The notes below the pieces were generated by a model that saw only the letters and a list, made by a program, of their open reading frames with translations, searched no databases and was not told where the DNA came from. Of a DNA stretch of 64,000 nucleotides, positions 24,089 to 32,355 are shown one piece after another; position 1 is the first letter of the stretch; each line of letters starts with the position of its first letter. The stretch covers positions 62,001 to 126,000 of the forward strand of contig NZ_VEED01000008.1 of assembly GCF_007678255.1 (NCBI RefSeq), read 5' to 3'. Position numbers and translations under genes: made by a program. This DNA is from Bacillus sp. X1(2014). GTDB taxonomy: Bacteria; Bacillota; Bacilli; Bacillales_B; DSM-18226.

Positions 24089-25075
24089 ATGATTACCTTT
24101 GGAACAGTCGGAACAGGATGGATTACAGAATCCTTTATCAAAGCAGCCGAGCTCAGCGGTCAATTGCAATTAACAAGTGTCTATTCAAGAGCAGAGGATA
24201 AAGCGAAACAATTAGCCAATACATATAACGCTCCCTATTTTTTTACAGATCTAGAGGAGATGGCAAAGAGCTCAGAAATACAAGCGGTATATATTGCATC
24301 ACCGAATTCTCTCCATTTTGAACAAACACTTACATTTTTGAAAAATAAGAAACATGTTATCTGTGAAAAGCCGATTTTTTCAACGACTGCTGAGTTACAT
24401 ACAGCCTATCAGACAGCGGAGGAAAATGGCGTATATCTATTTGAAGCGATTCGTAATATCCATACCCCAAATTTTAAAATACTAAAAGATAACCTACAAC
24501 GGGCTGGGAAGCTTCGTAGTACCATATTGCCTTATATCCAATATTCCTCTCGCTATGATTTATTTTTACAGGGGGAGGAGCCCAATATTTTCTCGGCTCA
24601 ATATTCTGGCGGCGCGCTTGTTGATTTAGGTGTCTATCCGCTCTATTTAGCAGTCGGATTGTTTGGTGCACCTAAGCAGGTCAACTATCATCCTGTTGTT
24701 CTTCGCAGCGGTGTGGATGGAAGTGGAACCTTGGTGTTAACGTATGATGATTTTATTTGTACGATCCTTTGTTCAAAAATATCTCATTCCGAATTACCGT
24801 GTGAGATTCACGGGGAAAAGGGAACCTTTATCCTTAAAGATGCGGCCCCGATTTCAGCTATAACCTTCGTGGACAACCGAGGAAAAGAGAGAGAAACCAT
24901 TAGTGTCACTCTAGAAGAACAAAACATGGTATATGAATGTGTTAACATTGCTAAAATTATTGAGACGAAAAATGACCAAGAATATAAGCAATTGAAGGTC
25001 TGGAGCGAAATCGTAATCCAAATTACCGAAGAAGCTAGGAAACAAAATAATATCTTATTTGCAGCAGAAAAATAA
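24089..25075 (+). CDS. Gfo/Idh/MocA-family NAD(P)-dependent oxidoreductase
   Basis: 328 residues with an N-terminal Rossmann fold (FGTVGTGWITESFI) and the family motif CEKPIF near residue 95, followed by the alpha/beta C-terminal domain (GALVDLGVYPLYLA). The ATG has GGAAGGGG upstream. Such enzymes oxidise or reduce sugars, inositol or related alcohols; the substrate is not readable. Monocistronic, ended by a strong hairpin. Confidence 0.85.
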   Translation: MITFGTVGTGWITESFIKAAELSGQLQLTSVYSRAEDKAKQLANTYNAPYFFTDLEEMAKSSEIQAVYIASPNSLHFEQTLTFLKNKKHVICEKPIFSTTAELHTAYQTAEENGVYLFEAIRNIHTPNFKILKDNLQRAGKLRSTILPYIQYSSRYDLFLQGEEPNIFSAQYSGGALVDLGVYPLYLAVGLFGAPKQVNYHPVVLRSGVDGSGTLVLTYDDFICTILCSKISHSELPCEIHGEKGTFILKDAAPISAITFVDNRGKERETISVTLEEQNMVYECVNIAKIIETKNDQEYKQLKVWSEIVIQITEEARKQNNILFAAEK

Positions 25076-25079
25076 TACA

Positions 25080-25112
25080 AGGCCAGGAGGATACGTTCTC
25101 CTGGCTTTATTT
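25080..25112 (+). terminator. Terminator after the Gfo/Idh/MocA gene
   Basis: GCCAGGAG / CTCCTGGC stem with an 8-base loop followed by TTTATTT. Confidence 0.8.
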
Positions 25113-25193
25113 CATGAGGTTATCTTCCTCCTAAAAAGCTTAATTAACATTTTATGAATGCTTATGTGAATTCTTTATGAATTCAATATTCTC

Positions 25194-25209
25194 AATGACT
25201 TTTATCACA
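25194..25209 (+). promoter_or_regulatory. Candidate FNR/CRP-type site at about -41.5 of the polyferredoxin gene
   Basis: ATGAC-TTTT-ATCAC matches TTGAT-N4-ATCAA at 7 of 10 positions. Its centre, 25201.5, lies 41.5 bases before the start site predicted from -10 TATAGT (25231-25236), the class II activator position. The FNR-type regulator gene is 5 kb away. Confidence 0.45.
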
Positions 25210-25263
25210 TGCCATGTTTTGTAAGTTCATTATAGTTGAGGGAGTAAGATGGGAGGAAACCTT

Positions 25264-26277
25264 ATGAAATCAAAAGCTTGGTACCAGAAACAGTTGAAAC
25301 GTAAACCTGTCCAAATTACAAGATATACCGTTCAGGGCTTGTTTCTGTTGTTTTTACTATATGTTGGTCTGCAGTTTTATCAATTTTATTTGCATTTTGA
25401 AACACTCGGAAAAACTCCTTTTGTTGACCGGCCTTCTGCGGTTGAAGGATTCTTGCCCATCAGCGGCTTGGTCGCCTTAAAAGTATGGCTTACGAGTGGC
25501 GAATTTGATGTCATTCATCCAGCCGGTCTCGTTTTACTTGCATTTTTTGTAGGTGCGGGTATCATTTTGCGTAAATCGTTCTGCAGTTGGATTTGTCCAG
25601 TAGGAACAGTTGGTGAGTTGATTGGGTGGCTGGGCAGGAAAATATTTAAGAGGAATTTTGAAATCCCGCAGTGGCTGACCTGGATCCTAACACCAATAAA
25701 ATACTTTTTGATGTTATTTTTTGTTCTTATGGTTGTACAAATGCCCGTGTTTACGGCAAAAAGTTTTCTTGAGGAACCGTATAATAAGGTATCCGATGTA
25801 AAAATGCTCCTTTTATTTATCAATCTTGGCGGCTTTGCCTTGAAGTTTATCATTGTCATCTTCATCCTGTCCTTATTTTTTAGAAACTTTTGGTGCCGCT
25901 TCTTGTGTCCTTACGGTGCACTGATTGGACTAGGCAGTATCTTTAGAATTACGAAGATTGAGAGAAATGAAGTTACGTGTACAAACTGCGAAATGTGTAC
26001 AAAGGTTTGTCCGCAAAGATTAAAAGTACACAAAGTTGAGACCGTAAATTCCCTTAATTGTTCAGCCTGTATGTCCTGTGTAGAGGCATGTCCCGTGAAA
26101 GATACGCTTAACATGACGATTGCCCGAAAGAAGGTTAGTAAATGGTTTATTCCAGTTACCTTCTTCGTGCTATTCTTCTTGGTTATTACGATTGCAAAAA
26201 TAACCGGGCACTGGGATACAATCATTTCCTATGAGGAATGGAAACAGCTAATCCCGGAAGCAGCAAACATAAAATAA
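25264..26277 (+). CDS. NapH-like membrane polyferredoxin
   Basis: 337 residues from ATG 25264 (GGGAGG upstream; ATG 25249 overlaps that site). About five membrane helices, two CxxxCP motifs facing the membrane (CSWICPVG and CRFLCPYG) and two ferredoxin clusters near the end (CTNCEMCTKVCP, CSACMSCVEACP). This is the layout of NapH/CcoG/NosR-type electron-transfer proteins that oxidise quinol. With the nitrate reductase cluster 6 kb upstream and an FNR-like site, a role in anaerobic respiration is likely; CcoG-like assembly work is an alternative. Confidence 0.78.
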   Translation: MKSKAWYQKQLKRKPVQITRYTVQGLFLLFLLYVGLQFYQFYLHFETLGKTPFVDRPSAVEGFLPISGLVALKVWLTSGEFDVIHPAGLVLLAFFVGAGIILRKSFCSWICPVGTVGELIGWLGRKIFKRNFEIPQWLTWILTPIKYFLMLFFVLMVVQMPVFTAKSFLEEPYNKVSDVKMLLLFINLGGFALKFIIVIFILSLFFRNFWCRFLCPYGALIGLGSIFRITKIERNEVTCTNCEMCTKVCPQRLKVHKVETVNSLNCSACMSCVEACPVKDTLNMTIARKKVSKWFIPVTFFVLFFLVITIAKITGHWDTIISYEEWKQLIPEAANIK

Positions 26278-26283
26278 TGGTTT

Positions 26284-26312
26284 AATAGCAGCCCATATCG
26301 GCTGCTATTTTT
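26284..26312 (+). terminator. Terminator after the polyferredoxin gene
   Basis: AATAGCAGCC / GGCTGCTATT stem with a 6-base loop followed by TTT. A second imperfect hairpin follows near 26340-26375. Confidence 0.85.
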
Positions 26313-26445
26313 GTGCTGAATTTGATGTAAAAAATAAAGCACTGCTAACTGGTTGATTTCAATTAGCGGTGTTTTTACATTTATATTGTTAAACACATAG
26401 CCCACTTTTCATCATATAAATATAAAAAACTAAAATGGGTGAGTT

Positions 26446-28425
26446 ATGATGGCTGGTAATAACAGAGAATTAATAAGTTGGATATTGCCATATCTCCCAA
26501 TGGGTGCAGAGTTGGAATACCAAGATCAACAAGCAATCCTTCAATCTATGGATATCGATGGGGATGGAATCCAGGAAATCTTTGGGGTATACCGTCTTTA
26601 CCGGCAGCCCTATTTATTTGTTCTTAAACAGTACTTTGGTCAATTTAGATATTATTATCCTCTTCCCTCTGAGTTGGAGCAAAAAGCAATCCGAGCGCTA
26701 TCCATTTCCAGAGAGTCAAGGGCCGTTTACCTTTTTCCTGTTGTGAGAAAGGAAATTGGCGGAAATAAGTGGGGATATATGGATGCAAAAGGGAATTGGA
26801 TTCTTCCGGCAAACTACGATCATGCCGAGGATTTTCAGGAGAATGGTTTGGCCATTGTTGGTTTAATGGACAAATCGGGTGTCATTAATTCTAGAGGCTA
26901 TTTTATCGTACAGCCTAAATACGACACGATTAACTCATTTTCTGAAGGCAGGGCCGTTGTCAATGATGCCCAGGGATTCAAGGTGATTAATGAGAATGGC
27001 AAAGAAATCACGGAAAAGGCGTATTCTATCATTGTTGGAGAGTATAAAGAGGGACGCGTTCGTGCAGTGGAAATAGATGCAAACGGGGAGTATTTATATG
27101 GATATCTTAATAAACGGGGGAAAGAAGTAATTCCATTAATCTATAAAACGGCCAGTGATTTTGAACAGGGGAAAGCAATTGTAAAAACAAAAGAAGATAG
27201 TTTTCAACTGATCGATCTTACCGGAAAGGTACTACAATACTATCCATATGCTTACGTCGCTAAATATGGTCAAGGTTTGCTTGCATTTAGGAAGAGTAAC
27301 GATGGGAAGCTGGGTTATATTAATGAGCTGGGGAAAACAATCATCGAGCCGCAATTTTCGAATGGAGAATCATTTATTGAGGGCCGGGCTATTGTCAGTT
27401 TGTCAGAGAATAATAGAGAAAAATTTGGCGTTATTGATCGGCAAGGTCATTTTGTGATTAAGCCAAACTATAATCAAATCTTAGATTTAGGTGAAGGGCG
27501 CTTTGCGATTGGAAAAGATCTTGACCCGAAGCAGCCTTGTATGAGATCCATTTATGCCCTAGCTGATTCGGATGGTCATATACTCACAGGATTTCATTTT
27601 ACAGTGATGACCAAATTTGAGGACGGCCTTACGTCTGTCACTGATGAACAGCATACTTATTTTATCGACAAACATGGAAGGCGAAAGGAACATCTGCCAA
27701 TGGTTAGTGGCTCAGGCTGGCTAAGCTTTGAGAAATCACTAATTAAAGGTCATATCGACGACCATCTCATATATTATAATCAAACGGGAGAATTAGTCTG
27801 GAAGCAAGCTGCCATTCTTCCGCTAGATAACCAATATTCGGTGATTGAGTATAAATACAAACCCAATAAGGATTATTTAGTCTACTTTCCACAAATCGAA
27901 GGAATGGAGAATCAAGAAAGCGTAAATCGCACTCTAAAGGAGATGGCAGGCGTAAAACCCGTACCCGCACATACCCAGCTGGAATCGAATTATACGGGTA
28001 ATTATGAAATAACTTATTTTAAGAAAAATTTACTCGTCATTAAGATTACTGGCTACGACTACCCGTTTTGTGCAGCCCACGGAATGCCTGTAGAAAAATA
28101 TGCCCATATTAACCTGAAAACTGGCTCGATGTATCAATTAAAAGACCTTTTTAAGCCTGGGAGTTCTTATGTAAAGGTAATTAGCGATTTGATTCTTGAA
28201 CAAATAAAAAGTAATAACCAATATTCGTCTTACCTATTTCCTGATGAGTACCATGGCATAAAGGATGATCAGCCCTTTTTTATTAGTGAGGCTGGGCTGA
28301 ATATCTACTTTCAACCCTATGAAATTGCCGCATTTGCAGCCGGTTTTCCGACCTTTACCATTCCGTTTGATGACCTAAAAGAGCTCATTAATAGGAACAG
28401 CGAATTTTGGAAATCGTTTCATTGA
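26446..28425 (+). CDS. WG-repeat protein with C-terminal DUF3298-like domain
   Basis: 659 residues. After an opening with a calcium-loop-like DIDGDGIQEIFG there are at least seven WG/KWG-type repeats between about 100 and 430 (NKWGYMDAKGNWILP, GVINSRGYFIVQPKYD, GYLNKRGKEVIPLIY, LGYINELGKTIIEPQF, FGVIDRQGHFVIKPNY). The C-terminal ~190 residues resemble the PdaC/RsiV-type DUF4163-DUF3298 unit (YPFCAAHGMPVEKYAHINLKTG in part). No signal peptide is seen, although such proteins usually face the envelope. Monocistronic; function unknown. Confidence 0.75.
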   Translation: MMAGNNRELISWILPYLPMGAELEYQDQQAILQSMDIDGDGIQEIFGVYRLYRQPYLFVLKQYFGQFRYYYPLPSELEQKAIRALSISRESRAVYLFPVVRKEIGGNKWGYMDAKGNWILPANYDHAEDFQENGLAIVGLMDKSGVINSRGYFIVQPKYDTINSFSEGRAVVNDAQGFKVINENGKEITEKAYSIIVGEYKEGRVRAVEIDANGEYLYGYLNKRGKEVIPLIYKTASDFEQGKAIVKTKEDSFQLIDLTGKVLQYYPYAYVAKYGQGLLAFRKSNDGKLGYINELGKTIIEPQFSNGESFIEGRAIVSLSENNREKFGVIDRQGHFVIKPNYNQILDLGEGRFAIGKDLDPKQPCMRSIYALADSDGHILTGFHFTVMTKFEDGLTSVTDEQHTYFIDKHGRRKEHLPMVSGSGWLSFEKSLIKGHIDDHLIYYNQTGELVWKQAAILPLDNQYSVIEYKYKPNKDYLVYFPQIEGMENQESVNRTLKEMAGVKPVPAHTQLESNYTGNYEITYFKKNLLVIKITGYDYPFCAAHGMPVEKYAHINLKTGSMYQLKDLFKPGSSYVKVISDLILEQIKSNNQYSSYLFPDEYHGIKDDQPFFISEAGLNIYFQPYEIAAFAAGFPTFTIPFDDLKELINRNSEFWKSFH

Positions 28426-28427
28426 GG

Positions 28428-28456
28428 AAGGCAGGAATCAATCCTGTCTTTTTTTA
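28428..28456 (+). terminator. Terminator after the WG-repeat gene
   Basis: GGCAGGAAT / ATCCTGTC hairpin followed by TTTTTTT. Confidence 0.8.
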
Positions 28457-28538
28457 TGTAAACTAATGAAAAACCCTGCGGAAATATGAAATAATGGTGA
28501 TAAACGAAAGATTATTTTTGAAGGAGTGCATGGTGGGT

Positions 28539-29156
28539 ATGAAGATTTATGATATTTCTAGAAAACTAATAAATGGGATGCCTGTTTGGCCAGGTGATAC
28601 GGATTTTCAATATGAGGTCGCATGGCCAATGGAGGAAAGCGGCTCCGTTAATGTAGGCAAACTTGAATTGAGTACCCATACAGGAACACATGTGGACGCT
28701 CCCTTCCATTTTGATAATGAAGGAAAGCGAATCATCGAGTTAAACCTTGACCTATACATTGGTCCTGCGAGAGTTATTGATATGCATGGTAAGGAAAGCA
28801 TTGGTGCCGCTGATTTAGAAAAGATTAATCTAGATGGGTGCAAACGGGTGTTATTTCGAACCCTTGCCTGGGAAAAACCTGATGTTTTCCCTGAAAAGAT
28901 ACCACATATTGAGCCGAACTTAGCTCCTTTTTTAGGAAGTAAGGGAGTTCAACTGATCGGCTTGGATATTCCATCCGTCGATCCAATTGACAGTAAAGAG
29001 CTGCCTGCCCATCATAGCTTGAATGAGCATGGTATTCATATCCTAGAATCACTAATGCTTGATGAAATCGAACCTGGCGATTACGAACTGATTGCCCTTC
29101 CATTACCACTAGTTGAAGGAGATGGGAGTCCGGTTCGCGCAGTCCTGAGAAAGTAG
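28539..29156 (+). CDS. Cyclase-family metal hydrolase, KynB-like
   Basis: 205 residues from ATG 28539 (GGTGGG upstream; ATG 28530 is possible with AAGGAG). Conserved WPGDTDFQYE and the metal motif HTGTHVDAPFHF of the cyclase/kynurenine formamidase family, plus GLDIPSVDP and HHSLNEHGI. Bacterial KynB hydrolyses N-formylkynurenine in tryptophan breakdown. No other kynurenine-pathway gene is in the window, so the substrate remains open. Confidence 0.78.
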   Translation: MKIYDISRKLINGMPVWPGDTDFQYEVAWPMEESGSVNVGKLELSTHTGTHVDAPFHFDNEGKRIIELNLDLYIGPARVIDMHGKESIGAADLEKINLDGCKRVLFRTLAWEKPDVFPEKIPHIEPNLAPFLGSKGVQLIGLDIPSVDPIDSKELPAHHSLNEHGIHILESLMLDEIEPGDYELIALPLPLVEGDGSPVRAVLRK

Positions 29157-29182
29157 AAGTAAAAGAATTGGTGTCAGGCACC

Positions 29183-29217
29183 AAAAAAGCGTGAATCCAT
29201 TGGACTCACGCTTTTTT
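29183..29217. terminator. Bidirectional terminator
   Basis: AAAAAAGCGTGA / TCACGCTTTTTT stem, with inner TCC/GGA pairing, between convergent genes. Just upstream is GGTGTCAGGCACC, a short palindromic word also seen widely in Bacillus-type intergenic DNA. Confidence 0.87.
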
Positions 29218-29237
29218 CTGTCCCACTAGGGGGAATA

Positions 29238-29591
29238 TCACTGTTCCTTGGTCTGACTGGTAAATTTTTTGCGGAAAATTAGCCAATAACTTCCAAAGCC
29301 AATGATAATAAATAAACCTACCAAACCGGGAACAACATAATCTTTTAATGTTGGCTGGGCATTCTCCACTTGATTTGGAGGCAATGAGGCCTGTTCGTTT
29401 TCTATTGCTGTGCTTTTACTGGCTGATACAATTTTATTATTATCTGAGGTTATAGCAGCTATTTGAGTTGTTTGGCTAACTACTGGATTATTTTGAGGAG
29501 AAGAAACTTCTAATCGAGAATCGGCAAAGACAATCGTTCCTAATAGGAAAAACAACAGTGATGTGATAAGAGCAATCTTATTAAACATCAT
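29238..29591 (-). CDS. Hypothetical secreted or membrane-anchored protein
   Basis: 117 residues from ATG 29591 (GGAG 6 bases upstream; a TTG at 29597 abuts that site). A signal peptide ends near VFADS, then comes a Ser/Asn/Gln-rich low-complexity stretch, one membrane helix (VVPGLVGLFIIIGFGSYWLIF) and a short basic tail. It could be displayed between two membrane passes. No family recognised. Confidence 0.6.
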   Translation of the reverse strand: MMFNKIALITSLLFFLLGTIVFADSRLEVSSPQNNPVVSQTTQIAAITSDNNKIVSASKSTAIENEQASLPPNQVENAQPTLKDYVVPGLVGLFIIIGFGSYWLIFRKKFTSQTKEQ

Positions 29592-29787
29592 ATTCAACTC
29601 CGCTATATTGTAATCTTTCTGTTGTTTATTCTATCATCGTTTGCATCAGGAAATATCACTTTAGCGGCAAAGTTCACAAAGCTTTCGAAAATTAAATCCT
29701 CTTAAAACCAACCAAATGTCTTTCCTAAACATAGGAAACTCAACGCATTGGGGGCTATTATTCACCTTCAATCTTCCAAATCTAAAC

Positions 29788-29801
29788 TTGATATAAATCA
29801 A
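29788..29801 (+). promoter_or_regulatory. Perfect FNR box upstream of the DUF2249 gene
   Basis: TTGAT-ATAA-ATCAA is an exact match to the FNR consensus. Its centre (29794.5) is about 41.5 bases before the start site expected from a weak -10 (TAAACT, 29824-29829). The remaining part of the 29592-29869 gap shows no other feature. Confidence 0.72.
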
Positions 29802-29869
29802 TTTCAATTGAAGAGAAGGGTGATAAACTGAAGCATAAACTTAAACTCTTAACAAAGGGGAGAGAGAAT

Positions 29870-30121
29870 ATGTTTGAAATAGTTGATAAAAAGGCAGTAA
29901 TGGATATTCGGGAACGAATTGCAAAGGGTGAACATCCACGCCGCGAAATATTGAATTTTGTTAGAGAAGCACCAATAGGCACTATTTTTGAAATTCATTT
30001 GCCACATCGAGGGGAACCGCTAATTGCCAGTTTACAATCGTTAGGCATGAATGTAATTGTTAATGAAGTAGAATCCATGCATTTTAGACTAATGGCCATC
30101 AAGCTTGACGAAATTAACTAA
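29870..30121 (+). CDS. DUF2249-domain small protein
   Basis: 83 residues with the DUF2249 (TusA-like fold) sequence PIGTIFEIHLPHRGEPLIASL and a C-terminal MHFRLMAIKL. No conserved TusA cysteine is present. DUF2249 genes are often near denitrification and nitric oxide genes. Here it overlaps the convergent FNR-type regulator gene by 4 bases at the stops and has its own FNR box, so it should be induced when oxygen is low. Confidence 0.75.
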   Translation: MFEIVDKKAVMDIRERIAKGEHPRREILNFVREAPIGTIFEIHLPHRGEPLIASLQSLGMNVIVNEVESMHFRLMAIKLDEIN

Positions 30122-30822
30122 TACCTACCTGATACTTGTTTTAGTTGGTCCAACTCTAGAATCTGTATTTGCCTTCGCCCATCCATGCAAATCAGTTTTT
30201 GCGACATGAACGAGACCAGCTTCCGGCTTACCGATTCTGGGGTTGTACCAATATAGCTGGCTAAATCCTTTTTAGTAATTGGCAGGGTAAAAGTACCATT
30301 TTTTGCATTCATTTTATCATGGAATAGAATGAGTGCTCTTGCCAGGCGTTGTTCTACTTCCATAAAACTGAGAAAACCAATGGAATCATCAGATTCATAT
30401 AGGCGGTCGTTGACAGTTAGTAAGAACCGGTAGGACAACTCTGTGTTTTTTTCCATTGTGTTAAGGAAATCCTTTTTCTCGATATAACAAATAATCGTTG
30501 AGGCTCCTACGGCTTCTGCATTCAAATAATGATTTTCATTTCTTAATAATGAAAATAAGCCGAAGAAATCCCCTGGAAACAGCAATCTGATAATTTGTTC
30601 TTTCCCATCAGGGGACATTTTTGTTAGCTTAATCAGTCCTTCATTAACCACGAATAATGTCTCCGAACGTTCGCCATCTCGAAAAATATATTCTCCCTTA
30701 CCATACCGTTTGCTCCTGGTTACCTTTTGCAGCGGTTGAAGATCCGCTTCGTTCATCCCTTTAAAAACCTGTACCGATGTAATGCATGATGATTCATGAG
30801 AGCTGCAATGGTCACAACACAT
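30118..30822 (-). CDS. fnr: Crp/Fnr-family regulator with N-terminal cysteine cluster
   Basis: 234 residues. The N terminus MCCDHCSSHESSC carries four closely spaced cysteines like E. coli FNR, suited to an oxygen-labile Fe-S cluster. A cyclic-nucleotide-binding-type beta barrel follows (GEYIFRDGERSETLFVVNEG in part, FPGDFFG), then a C-terminal helix-turn-helix with recognition residues TTPESVSRKL; the E-x-x-S-R pattern is that of FNR proteins reading TTGAT-N4-ATCAA. Such boxes lie in its own promoter region and near DUF2249. B. subtilis Fnr has its cysteines at the C terminus, so this is a different lineage. Confidence 0.85.
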   Translation of the reverse strand: MCCDHCSSHESSCITSVQVFKGMNEADLQPLQKVTRSKRYGKGEYIFRDGERSETLFVVNEGLIKLTKMSPDGKEQIIRLLFPGDFFGLFSLLRNENHYLNAEAVGASTIICYIEKKDFLNTMEKNTELSYRFLLTVNDRLYESDDSIGFLSFMEVEQRLARALILFHDKMNAKNGTFTLPITKKDLASYIGTTPESVSRKLVSFMSQKLICMDGRRQIQILELDQLKQVSGRY

Positions 30823-30883
30823 TCTAAATCACTCCTCCAACTTTCTAATAACTTCATAGTAGCTGTTTTGATTCATCTTTGTA

Positions 30884-30897
30884 GTGATTTACATCAA
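30884..30897 (-). promoter_or_regulatory. FNR box for the fnr gene itself (autoregulation)
   Basis: GTGAT-TTAC-ATCAA matches 9 of 10 positions. Its centre 30890.5 is 41.5 bases from the minus-strand start predicted by -10 TACTAT (complement of 30856-30861). Confidence 0.65.
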
Positions 30898-30908
30898 TTC
30901 CGGTTTTC

Positions 30909-30922
30909 TTGATTTAGATCAA
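30909..30922 (+). promoter_or_regulatory. Perfect FNR box for the HMA-like gene
   Basis: TTGAT-TTAG-ATCAA exactly matches the consensus. Centre 30915.5 lies 41.5 bases before the start predicted from -10 TACAAT (30945-30950). Confidence 0.72.
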
Positions 30923-30927
30923 TGTTA

Positions 30928-30945
30928 ATGAGAATCATTCCCATT
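30928..30945 (+). promoter_or_regulatory. Fur-like box overlapping the HMA-gene promoter
   Basis: TGAGAATCATTCCCATTA resembles the 7-1-7 Fur site TGATAATNATTATCA with three mismatches and lies between the FNR box and the -10. Bound Fur would block the promoter. Confidence 0.4.
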
Positions 30946-30993
30946 ACAATAAAGATAACCAAGAGGTGAAGGGGGTCCATTCTACTGAGTATC

Positions 30994-31194
30994 ATGGAAT
31001 TAGCATTAAACGAAGTCGCTTGCTCAGGATGTATCGGAAAAATAAAAAGAGAAATACAAAGAACCCATGGGATTGAAAAAGTTAAAATCTTAACAGGCAG
31101 TGGGAAACTTCAAATAAACTTTAATGAAAGCCTGATTCACTCCGAGGAAATAAATCGAAACCTCTATAAAATGGCATTGCGAACATTTGATTAA
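30994..31194 (+). CDS. Small heavy-metal-associated (HMA-like) protein
   Basis: 66 residues with a CopZ-like ferredoxin fold: ACSGCIGKIKREIQ carries the CxxC metal motif near residue 10, though the usual MxCxxC lead residue is altered. AAGGGGG lies upstream of the ATG. It is divergent from fnr and has an exact FNR box plus a Fur-like box, so expression should respond to oxygen and iron. A metallochaperone or sensor role is likely; the metal is unknown. Confidence 0.72.
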   Translation: MELALNEVACSGCIGKIKREIQRTHGIEKVKILTGSGKLQINFNESLIHSEEINRNLYKMALRTFD

Positions 31195-31352
31195 ATGGCT
31201 GCTCAAAGTGGGCAGTTTTTTTATGAATATAATCACTTTATTAAGAACGTATAATTCGTTATAATATTATAGGTGTTACAACTGAACTTGAATGAGCGAC
31301 AGTAATAAATTTCCCTTCCAGTTAAATAATAAGCAAAAAGGGAGGGATTTTT

Positions 31353-32201
31353 TTGGAGCGTAATCAGGATAGTAAATTTGAAGAAACTTTTCTTCCGATG
31401 ACCTCGATTGGCAATGGTGTAGGGATGGCTGTTTTACCAGATATATATTGTTATACCGACAAAATCGTGAACCTCGTACTTGTTGGTGAACCGAATAAAT
31501 CGGGGGAATTTGTACTAGTAGACACAGGAATGCCAAAGTCTGCAGAAAAAATAATTGAAATGATTGAAGAACATTTTGGTGAGGGGGCCATTCCGAAAGC
31601 AATCGTTTTAACGCATGGACATTTTGACCATGTCGGTTCAGTTGCTGAATTGTTGGAGGAGTGGAAGATCCCGGTTTATGCACATGAACTTGAGCTCCCC
31701 TTTCTAACAGGGCAACGTGACTATCCACCCGGTGACCCAAATGTCGATAGCGGACTTGTTGCGAAATTGTCGCCGATGTTCCCAAACCATGGAATTAATA
31801 TAAGTGCCCATGTTCAAGTGCTTCCTAGTGATGGAACTGTTCCCCATATGCCTAATTGGAAATGGGTACATACACCAGGACATACACCAGGCCATATCAG
31901 TTTATTCCGTGAACAAGACCAGGCGCTGATTGCCGGAGATGCGTTTGTAACCGTAAAACAAGAATCACTCTATAAAGTAATGATGCAAACACAAGAGATT
32001 AGCGGTCCTCCTAAATATTACACGACTGATTGGGATGCGGCATTTGAATCGGTGAAAAAACTAGAGGCGCTTAAGCCGCAAGTAGTGGTGACTGGTCACG
32101 GGCTTCCATTGGACGGTGAAGAACTAGCAGTAAGTCTTCAGTATTTGGTGGAGCATTTTGAAGAGATTGGCCGTCCCAAGAGTGGAAAATATGTGAATTA
32201 A
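31353..32201 (+). CDS. MBL-fold metallo-hydrolase
   Basis: 282 residues from TTG 31353, chosen for GGGAGGG 6 bases upstream. The metallo-beta-lactamase motif THGHFDHVG is near residue 90, with later ligands in HTPGHTPGHISLF, AGDAF and TGHG. This is a glyoxalase-II/lactonase-type fold in the cytosol. The substrate cannot be inferred. Monocistronic with a terminator. Confidence 0.85.
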   Translation: MERNQDSKFEETFLPMTSIGNGVGMAVLPDIYCYTDKIVNLVLVGEPNKSGEFVLVDTGMPKSAEKIIEMIEEHFGEGAIPKAIVLTHGHFDHVGSVAELLEEWKIPVYAHELELPFLTGQRDYPPGDPNVDSGLVAKLSPMFPNHGINISAHVQVLPSDGTVPHMPNWKWVHTPGHTPGHISLFREQDQALIAGDAFVTVKQESLYKVMMQTQEISGPPKYYTTDWDAAFESVKKLEALKPQVVVTGHGLPLDGEELAVSLQYLVEHFEEIGRPKSGKYVN

Positions 32202-32211
32202 ATATCCTGAA

Positions 32212-32243
32212 AAAAAGGGCTGCCTACGCATGCAGCTCTTTTG
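32212..32243 (+). terminator. Terminator after the MBL-fold gene
   Basis: AAAAGGGCTGC / GCAGCTCTTTT stem with a CTACGCAT loop. Confidence 0.78.
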
Positions 32244-32355
32244 TATGATTGACATGTTCGTTTTTGAGAACAGGTGCAAGGATTTATAGGTATCAGCATA
32301 AGTATTACTAGAAATAATGGAAACTAATAAACTAATTCTTCCTGAGGTGGTAGTG

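Noticed and set aside
26353..26366. TTGATTTCAATTAG as another FNR box before the WG-repeat gene
   Set aside because: Only about 8/10 match and it is part of an imperfect hairpin that looks like a terminator.
29171..29183. GGTGTCAGGCACC as an operator
   Set aside because: It is a short palindromic word that I recall as common in Bacillus intergenic DNA; here it sits beside a terminator with no gene to control.
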